DNA of 64,000 nt from NCBI RefSeq assembly GCF_004345025.1, contig NZ_CP037745.1, forward strand, positions 2,108,001 through 2,172,000. Reading direction: 5' to 3'. The notes below the pieces were generated by a model. It did not search any database and was not told where the DNA came from. It saw only the letters and a program-made list of their open reading frames with translations. A program made the position numbers and the translations under genes. Of this stretch, positions 58,327-64,000 are shown in pieces; the stretch's first letter is position 1; each line of letters begins with the position of its first letter. Origin of the DNA: Rheinheimera sp. D18. Its GTDB lineage: Bacteria; Pseudomonadota; Gammaproteobacteria; Enterobacterales; Alteromonadaceae.

Positions 58327-59610
58327 ATGAATCTGCTGCAGCGGCTGCAACAAGCGCACTATAACAGCACGGCCATCAGCGCCGGTGCTGATATCAGCTA
58401 TGCGCAGTTAATAACGCAAGCGGTGCAACTCAGGCAGCAATATCCGGCGCTGCAACATCAGGCTATCGCCCTAAGCTACACCGACCTGAGCACTTTTACC
58501 TGTGCCCTGTTGGCGTTTGACGGCTGGTGCCGGGCACTTTATCTGTTACCGGATAACACTCTTCAACTGCCTGAGCACGTTATCCGCTGGCCTGAAAATA
58601 CCCCAGCCGGAACTGCAACGCCCACAGCAGAACCTACCCACTGGTATCTGGCAACATCAGGCACTACCGGTACGCCTAAATGGATAGCGCATTCATTTAC
58701 CAGCTTAAGCCGCGCCGCTAAAGCCTCAGTACAAAATGCAACATTGCACTGGGCATTATGTTATCAGCCAAGCCGTTTTGCCGGCCTGCAGGTGCTGTTG
58801 CAAAGCCTGTTATCAGGTGCAGTAATAACCGACTGCAGTAGCGGTGATTCGCAGCAGCGCTATAGCCTGATGCAGCAACACAGTGTCAATGCAGTATCGG
58901 CCACGCCCTCTTTGTGGCGGCAGTTACTGATGACAGCGCAATTAAGCGCACTGCCATTGCAACAAATAACGCTGGGCGGTGAAATTGCCGACCAGCCCTT
59001 ACTTGATACACTGGCAGCGTTATTCCCAGCCGCCCGTCTGCTACATATTTACGCCTCTACCGAAGCCGGTGTGGGTTTTGCCGTTGCCGATAAGCGTGCT
59101 GGCTTTCCAGCCAGTTGGCTAAATCAATGTCACAGCAACCTGTTGCTTAAAATCGATGCCAAGCAACATTTATGGTTAAAGCCGCCACAGCTGCCTGATA
59201 CCCGCCTAGCGTCTGCTGTTGATAGCGATGGCTATCTGGACAGCGGCGATTTAGTCACTATTGTACAAGACAGAGTTGTCTTTCTGGGCCGTGCCAGCGG
59301 TGTTATTAATGTTGGCGGTAATAAAGTTCATCCCGAGCAGGTAGAACAGGTATTGTTACAGTACCCTGCCGTGCGCCAGGCAAAGGCGTATGCCAAAGCC
59401 AGTAGCGTCCTAGGCCAGTTAGTTATCGCAGATATTGTTGTCGACACCGGTATTGACAGTAAAGCACTGCAAGCTCAGTTGGTGCGGCACTGCCAGCAAC
59501 AACTGGAGCGCTATCAAATGCCAGCCCGGTTTAATATAGTCAGCAGCTTAGTAACCAATGCGACCGGTAAGTTAAGCCGTAAGGCCGACGTAAAGGAGCC
59601 TCATGAGTAA
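58327..59610 (+). CDS. Adenylate-forming acyl ligase (AMP-binding)
   Basis: 427 residues, short for the family because the N-terminal part is reduced. Core motifs are present: A3 ATSGTTGTPKW (about residue 110), A5 YASTEAG (about 240), A7 DSGDLV, A8 FLGRASGVINVGGNKV and A10 NATGKLSRKA with the catalytic lysine. Family role: activates a carboxylic acid with ATP and loads it on CoA or on an ACP. The adjacent ACP is the likely acceptor. Substrate unknown. Confidence 0.85.
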   Translation: MNLLQRLQQAHYNSTAISAGADISYAQLITQAVQLRQQYPALQHQAIALSYTDLSTFTCALLAFDGWCRALYLLPDNTLQLPEHVIRWPENTPAGTATPTAEPTHWYLATSGTTGTPKWIAHSFTSLSRAAKASVQNATLHWALCYQPSRFAGLQVLLQSLLSGAVITDCSSGDSQQRYSLMQQHSVNAVSATPSLWRQLLMTAQLSALPLQQITLGGEIADQPLLDTLAALFPAARLLHIYASTEAGVGFAVADKRAGFPASWLNQCHSNLLLKIDAKQHLWLKPPQLPDTRLASAVDSDGYLDSGDLVTIVQDRVVFLGRASGVINVGGNKVHPEQVEQVLLQYPAVRQAKAYAKASSVLGQLVIADIVVDTGIDSKALQAQLVRHCQQQLERYQMPARFNIVSSLVTNATGKLSRKADVKEPHE

Positions 59611-60319
59611 ATTAGTGATTGTTACCGGTGCCAGCCGGGGTTTGGGCTTAGCGATATGCCGCCAATTACTGCAGGCCGGTTATAGTGTGCTGGCATTGGC
59701 AAGAACGCAAAGCGAAGAGCTAACGCAGTTACAACAGCAAGGCTTACACTTTTGCGCAGCTGATTTATCTGCACTGGATAACATTCCGGCCCTTTGTAGC
59801 GAACTAACTAAGCAATATGGCCGGCCTTATGCGCTGATTAACAACGCAGCTGTTGGTTATGATGGTGTACTGGCAACGATGCACAACACTGAGATAAACA
59901 GCTTACTTAACCTGAACATTCAGGCGCCTATCTTGCTTAGCAAGTACTTGCTAAGGCCAATGTTGTTAAACCAAAGCGGCCGTATCGTCAATATTTCGTC
60001 GATTATCGCCCGCACTGGTTTTAATGGACTAAGTGTGTACGCCGCCAGTAAAGCCGCGCTGGAAGGTTTCAGCAAATCGCTGGCGCGGGAAGTTGGCAAA
60101 GCAGGTATTACCGTGAATTGCGTTGCACCCGGCTATATGCAAACTGACATGACCAATAGCCTGCAAGGCGATAAGCTGGAAAGCGTCAAACGCCGCAGCC
60201 CGCTGGGCCGACTGGCTACACCGGATGATGCTGCGGCTGCAGTGTTATATCTACTCAGCGAGCAAGCCGCCGCTATCACAGGTACTGTGATTACTGTGGA
60301 TGCTGGTAGTACGGCCTGA
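59603..60319 (+). CDS. SDR oxidoreductase, 3-oxoacyl-ACP reductase (FabG)-like
   Basis: 238 residues, classical SDR. NADP motif TGASRGLG (residues 8-15), NNAA, serine in SSIIARTG, catalytic YAASK, and the C-terminal LGRLATPDDAAAAVLYLLSE are FabG-like. With an ACP and a ligase in front it could reduce a 3-oxoacyl-ACP to a 3-hydroxyacyl-ACP. It overlaps the ligase by eight bases. A sugar reductase is the alternative. Confidence 0.85.
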   Translation: MSKLVIVTGASRGLGLAICRQLLQAGYSVLALARTQSEELTQLQQQGLHFCAADLSALDNIPALCSELTKQYGRPYALINNAAVGYDGVLATMHNTEINSLLNLNIQAPILLSKYLLRPMLLNQSGRIVNISSIIARTGFNGLSVYAASKAALEGFSKSLAREVGKAGITVNCVAPGYMQTDMTNSLQGDKLESVKRRSPLGRLATPDDAAAAVLYLLSEQAAAITGTVITVDAGSTA

Positions 60320-60420
60320 ATACTCAATAAGTATAAAGATAGATATCAACGCGGACATTAATCTTTGTTTACAGTGCCCATAAAGCCTGAAAAAGGCTTC
60401 AAAATCCAAAAGGAGCAACG

Positions 60421-61404
60421 ATGGACAAAATATATATCTACGGCACCGGCAGTGGTGCTCGCAAATATTACAACAACAACCATCAATATGAGGTCCTAGG
60501 TTTTGTTGACTCAAATGCAAGAGTTAATAGCGCCCCCTTTTGCAATTTGCCGGTAATTGCTCCAACAGAATTAGTGCAGAGCGAATATGACTATGTCGTC
60601 TTAGCAAACGAGTACGCAGCTACATTTTATGTGTTACGAGATTTATCCATTCCTTTACAAAAAATTAAGTTTATTTATCACAAATCCTTACTGGAAGTGA
60701 TGAGCAAAGAATCTCAACTCTACTTTGGGCAATATGAAAATCCAGAGCTACCGCTTGCAGCCTACTATTCTCTGGCAATGTCGTATCAGGATGCGGCTAA
60801 CCAAGAGGCCATATATAGCTCTGAATATGATTATGTTCGGTTCAAATTACTTGAGCTACTGACAGAACAAATCCAGCAGCAAAATATCAGCGGCAACCTG
60901 GCTGAAGTAGGAGTATTCAGAGGTAACTTTGCCAGAGTTATCAACACGCTGTTTGCCAACAGAACTTTATACCTGTTCGATACTTTTGCCGGTTTTGATC
61001 CCACAGAAAGGGAAACCGATATTCAAAACGGCTATTCCGCCCCTGAATTTTTTACTCGTAATAATAATTTTGTCGATACTAGTGTTGAACTGGTTATGCA
61101 ACGAATGCCACATCCTGAACGTTGCATTCCCAAGGTAGGCTTCTTCCCTGAGTCACTGCAAGGACTGGAAGATAAGTTTGCCTTAGTGTCCATTGATGTG
61201 GACCTGTATACACCGATGTATAACGCCATCGAATACTTTTATCCCCGTCTGTCCGCCGGTGGTTATCTGCTACTGCATGATTACAACCATTCTGAATTCC
61301 GAGGAGTCAAACAAGCTGTGGCCGATTACGAGACCAAACACGGTAGACTGGCTAAGGTACCGGTGCCAGACCAGGGCGGTACTATCGTCATTACCAAGTT
61401 GTGA
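60421..61404 (+). CDS. TylF/MycF-type O-methyltransferase with N-terminal nucleotide-binding-like domain
   Basis: 327 residues with a strong AGGAG ribosome site. Residues 1-110 look like the small Rossmann-like domain of PglD/CoA-binding proteins (YIYGTGSGARKYY, then VLGFVDSNARV and VIAPTEL). Residues 135-327 are a TylF-like methyltransferase: AEVGVFRGNFARVI, LYLFDTFAGFD, SIDVDLYTPMY and LLLHDYNHSEFRGVK (metal-binding aspartates). Likely role: SAM-dependent O-methylation of a sugar. It lies 101 bases after the SDR gene; leucine codon use is mixed and AT-richer than its neighbours. Confidence 0.8.
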   Translation: MDKIYIYGTGSGARKYYNNNHQYEVLGFVDSNARVNSAPFCNLPVIAPTELVQSEYDYVVLANEYAATFYVLRDLSIPLQKIKFIYHKSLLEVMSKESQLYFGQYENPELPLAAYYSLAMSYQDAANQEAIYSSEYDYVRFKLLELLTEQIQQQNISGNLAEVGVFRGNFARVINTLFANRTLYLFDTFAGFDPTERETDIQNGYSAPEFFTRNNNFVDTSVELVMQRMPHPERCIPKVGFFPESLQGLEDKFALVSIDVDLYTPMYNAIEYFYPRLSAGGYLLLHDYNHSEFRGVKQAVADYETKHGRLAKVPVPDQGGTIVITKL

Positions 61405-61821
61405 TGAGAAAACATACCTGACTTTCATCAGCGTTCAAGCCAGCGGTCCGTCCGCTGGCATACCGTTTTTCAAGGCCCCCTGATAAAGGGTATGTTGGCC
61501 AGCAAAGCCCAGCTCTCGGCTTGTTTGTTGCCACAGGTAGTATCCAACATCCTCTCTCCCCCTTCATTCTGTTCGTTCAATCAGTTTTACACAATTGTCA
61601 GGTTTACAAACAACACTGTCATGGCCGGAGTCTGCGCCCTTCAAAACATGACAAAACCCTGCCATCGTCATTGAGAAAAATTACAGATAAAGTTTTCGGA
61701 ACACCGCAGCAAACAAAAGATGATAGTGTTCAAATTAGAGTTTGAATCATGCAAAAGCGTAGCAGCTCCTGATGGCAGCCAAATGTCTTAGCTCTTTGCT
61801 GTCTACTGATAACATTCAGTT
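61405..61821. other. 417-base non-coding gap between convergent genes
   Basis: No convincing gene. It contains a stem-loop with a T-rich tail (61439-61470), a TAAAGTTTTCGG stretch at 61688-61699 that resembles the -35 part of a sigma-28 promoter, and a TTCAAA/TTTGAA short hairpin near 61729-61746. Short open frames inside it have no ribosome site or family resemblance. Confidence 0.5.
61439..61470 (+). terminator. Probable intrinsic terminator of the pse operon end
   Basis: GCCAGCGG (61439-61446) and CCGCTGGC (61452-61459) form an 8-bp GC-rich stem with a 5-base loop, followed six bases later by TTTTT (61466-61470). It lies about 35 bases after the methyltransferase stop. The offset U-tail makes it imperfect. 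Confidence 0.5.
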
Positions 61822-62598
61822 CTACAGGCGCTTCAGGAAACCACCTGCAGCCACTGTAATTAAAAGTTTCGAGTCAATATCAGCGTCAACAACAAATTCA
61901 GAATGCTGCTGCAAATAAGCACTGATCGCAGTTTTTGGGCTGTTTCCAGGGTGCCATGGCCGGTCAGTAAACAGCCCTGCTGGCATATCTTCTATAAGAG
62001 TGTCGAATACGATGCAATAACTGCCTTTACTCACCAACGGTCCGTAGGCTTCCAATTCTGCCAGCACATGTTCATGGGTATGGTTAGAGTCAAGACAAAC
62101 CAGAATCCGCTGATAACCGGTCGCTGCAGCTTTCACTTGAGCAATAATTTCAGGAGCAATACTGGAGCCTTCGATCATCTCTATCTTGTGTGATAACGGA
62201 TGTTGCTCGATCGCGTCTCTGTTATGCTGACGAATATCAATGTCGATTCCAATGACTTTACGTCGGCTGCTTTTTGGATCTAATACTTGTCCGGAATTAA
62301 CCGCGTCAGTGTAATCTAATAAAGCCAGCAATGACGCGCTTATCATCAGAGAGCCGCCATGTGCAATACCGGTTTCAATAATTAGATCTGGTTTTATCTT
62401 CCAGACAAGCTCCTGTAATGCCCAAGCATCATTTGGAAACTGAATAGCTGGCCGGCCTAACCAACTAAAATTATAGGCCCACTTGTGCGGGGTTACCTCT
62501 CGAATCCAGATTCTGGACAACGCCTGCAAATCGCTATCGGATTTCAGACTTTCAATGTTGTTACGAACTTCCTGCTCAAACTTTTCAACTTCATTCAT
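61822..62598 (-). CDS. CmcI-family (cephalosporin hydroxylase-like) methyltransferase-fold protein
   Basis: 258 residues. The family run is NFSWLGRPAIQFPNDAWALQELVW then IIETGIAHGGSLMISASLLAL (SAM site), VIGIDIDIRQHNRDAI and LVCLDSNHTHEHVLAEL (metal site). Homologues are common in surface-sugar loci, probably as sugar methyltransferases despite the hydroxylase name. It overlaps the WbqC gene by eight bases and has a GGAGGG site. Substrate unknown. Confidence 0.82.
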   Translation of the reverse strand: MNEVEKFEQEVRNNIESLKSDSDLQALSRIWIREVTPHKWAYNFSWLGRPAIQFPNDAWALQELVWKIKPDLIIETGIAHGGSLMISASLLALLDYTDAVNSGQVLDPKSSRRKVIGIDIDIRQHNRDAIEQHPLSHKIEMIEGSSIAPEIIAQVKAAATGYQRILVCLDSNHTHEHVLAELEAYGPLVSKGSYCIVFDTLIEDMPAGLFTDRPWHPGNSPKTAISAYLQQHSEFVVDADIDSKLLITVAAGGFLKRL

Positions 62599-63325
62599 TT
62601 AAAAAATCCCTCCAGCATTTTGTTTTTGAGCAAATAAACCTCCGACCTTCCGCTCCCACATTCGCAACAAGATCTAAGCTTGTTACATAAGGAGTAAAAG
62701 CACCATACAACTGTGGATATGGCTCGCACATATAATTCATGTATCTCACCTGAATCCCCTCGTTTTCAAAGGCATGGTGGTTAAGGTAATTCGAAGCGCC
62801 ATGTCCGGTAATATAATTATCTGCTCCAAGTTTCTTAACAATGTCCAGCACTCTTTCGCTGCCGCTCCCACTGATATCCAGCGCATCAATGTCAATAAAT
62901 TTTTTACCTTCTGAGAGCCCAAAATATTCAATAACACTCAGCATAGATTTTTTTGCAATGTCACTAATAGTCATCAATTGAGTATCATTGCATACATTTT
63001 CTATCAAGCTGAGCGCATGTTCAAAATGAAGGCTTGTTCCAAGACTTTCGGTTATCAGTATTTTATGATGTTCTCTCCAATCCATATGACTACTTGGCTC
63101 AACCATATTGATTGGAGTTCCCAGTTTAAATTTTTTCAGGGGGACAGTCAGCCACTGAGGTGTATCCGACATCTTTAATTGCACTCGGTTGACAAAACTA
63201 CCTTTTGAAAATTGAACGTCATCATAAAAGACAACGATATCTGCTAGTTTAATTTGCTCTAATAGTCCGACCCAGGGGAACAACATTGGTTGAGTAATGA
63301 CTACACTTTTTGTTGAACCTGCCAT
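62591..63325 (-). CDS. WbqC-family protein
   Basis: 244 residues. The family start VVITQPMLFPWVGLLEQIKLADIVVFYDDVQFSKGSFVNRV (in overlapping pieces) and the YLNHHAF and YPQLYGAFTPYVTSLDL segments are typical of WbqC-like proteins of O-antigen and flagellar glycan loci. Their biochemical activity is not established, though a role in aminosugar acylation or chain assembly has been suggested. It overlaps the formyltransferase gene by 25 bases. Confidence 0.85.
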   Translation of the reverse strand: MAGSTKSVVITQPMLFPWVGLLEQIKLADIVVFYDDVQFSKGSFVNRVQLKMSDTPQWLTVPLKKFKLGTPINMVEPSSHMDWREHHKILITESLGTSLHFEHALSLIENVCNDTQLMTISDIAKKSMLSVIEYFGLSEGKKFIDIDALDISGSGSERVLDIVKKLGADNYITGHGASNYLNHHAFENEGIQVRYMNYMCEPYPQLYGAFTPYVTSLDLVANVGAEGRRFICSKTKCWRDFLNE

Positions 63326-63939
63326 TCAATCGCCTCAGACATAACAAAACAAGAAAACAAGCGCTCCAACTCAACAGAAAGTTGTGGTACTTCATTAGCG
63401 CAATAGCCCAAAGTCATTTCAAACCAAAGTAAAGTGAGATAGACCTTTTGGGAAAACGATACTCTCAACCAGTCATCCAATCCGATGGAATGATTCATTG
63501 GATGCCCCAGTTGAGCTACAATTTCGCCCCCATCCATCGTTTCATCAACTTTATGCAGCGTTGCGCCAAGCCTACCGTGCTTTGCTGAATACGCTCTTTC
63601 GACAGCCTTAAATCCAGGATACTCAGGCAATAGCGAAGGATGAATATTAAACACTTGCATTTTTCCAAAGAGATCAGCGGTAACCATACGGCTGAATAAC
63701 AATAAACACGCCCCTATATTCTCATCATTACACATTTGATAAGCACGCTTTGAGAATGCAGTGGCGTCTTTCTCTGCGATTCTTTCATGCCTGAGACTGA
63801 GCTCAGCAGCAACATCTTCCGCTTGGCATTTCCGATCGGTGATCATCATTAAATCCAAAGGCCTGCCCGCTTGTTGCCAAACTCTGACTGCATATTGAAC
63901 CGTCGCACCACCACCAGAACATATAACTGATAGTTTCAC
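63301..63939 (-). CDS. PurN-like formyltransferase
   Basis: 212 residues from a GTG at 63939 preceded by a purine-rich AAGGGGGG site; an ATG 13 codons upstream has none. The folate-dependent formyltransferase triad is present: N and H in FNIHPSLLPEYPG and D in DETMDGGEIVAQ. The N-terminal CSGGGATVQYAV corresponds to the Rossmann loop of PurN. In a sugar locus it probably N-formylates an amino sugar on a nucleotide carrier. It opens a three-gene minus-strand unit that faces the pse operon. The 61 bases to the window end show no gene. Confidence 0.82.
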   Translation of the reverse strand: MKLSVICSGGGATVQYAVRVWQQAGRPLDLMMITDRKCQAEDVAAELSLRHERIAEKDATAFSKRAYQMCNDENIGACLLLFSRMVTADLFGKMQVFNIHPSLLPEYPGFKAVERAYSAKHGRLGATLHKVDETMDGGEIVAQLGHPMNHSIGLDDWLRVSFSQKVYLTLLWFEMTLGYCANEVPQLSVELERLFSCFVMSEAIEWQVQQKV

Positions 63940-64000
63940 ATTCCCCCCTTGCAGAATTGTCTGAGATATCCAGTTCAACCACTAATCAAAGAAGAACAGA

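Noticed and set aside
61492-61745. Two short overlapping frames in the non-coding gap
   Set aside because: No ribosome site, no recognisable domain, and they overlap each other in different frames.

Overview
The window reads as a chromosomal segment of a motile, polarly flagellated marine or freshwater gammaproteobacterium. Gene order and protein style suggest the Alteromonadales/Chromatiaceae group that holds Rheinheimera, Alishewanella and Arsukibacterium; this is inference from the genes, since no rRNA is present. Base composition is moderate and leucine is written mainly with TTA/CTA/TTG over most of the window.

Layout: (1) 1-4575, minus strand: the promoter-proximal part of a surface polysaccharide locus (wecB, tviC-like epimerase, tviB-like dehydrogenase, then an SLBB-type polysaccharide export protein that runs off the window). 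(2) 4686-9378: housekeeping genes (DUF6170-like protein, POT peptide transporter, YciU-type DNA mimic, rlmA, serine hydrolase) separated by two structured intergenic repeats. (3) 9401-17154, minus strand: a complete cytochrome c maturation operon ccmABCDEFGHI with mlaA translationally close behind ccmI. (4) 17260-19407, plus strand: a FliK-like protein and a stand-alone FlhB C-terminal domain protein. (5) 19416-50646, minus strand: one of the most complete flagellar/chemotaxis blocks possible: flrA, flrBC, fliEFGHIJ, fliKLMNOPQR-flhB, flhA-flhF-flhG-fliA-cheY-cheZ-cheA-cheB-motC-motD-parC-parP-cheW-DUF2802. The order follows the Vibrio/Pseudomonas polar hierarchy: FlrA with sigma-54 switches on flrBC, FlrC with sigma-54 then drives fliE and flhA, and FliA drives late genes. 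I can see good -24/-12 elements in front of flrB, fliE and flhA and a FleQ/FlrA-like box in front of flrB.

(6) 50759-63939: a flagellin-glycosylation-type island. A short, divergent flagellin lies back to back with a plus-strand pseudaminic acid operon: pseB, pseC, an embedded MntA/HepT (MNT-HEPN) toxin-antitoxin pair, pseF, pseG, pseI, pseH, then an acyl carrier protein, an acyl-adenylate ligase and a ketoreductase-type SDR, then a TylF-type methyltransferase with an extra N-terminal nucleotide-binding-like domain. Facing it on the minus strand are a formyltransferase, a WbqC-family protein and a CmcI-family protein. Leucine codon choice switches to CTG part-way through pseC, which suggests that the part after about 53,400 arrived by recombination.

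Most interesting points: the toxin-antitoxin pair locked inside an essential-for-filament sugar operon; the ACP/ligase/reductase cassette that could supply a hydroxyacyl group for the sugar; a triple peptide repeat in CheA that fits the ParC/ParP polar docking system; a 16-bp perfect palindrome abutting the flrA promoter; and the FliK-like/FlhB-C pair outside the main flagellar block.
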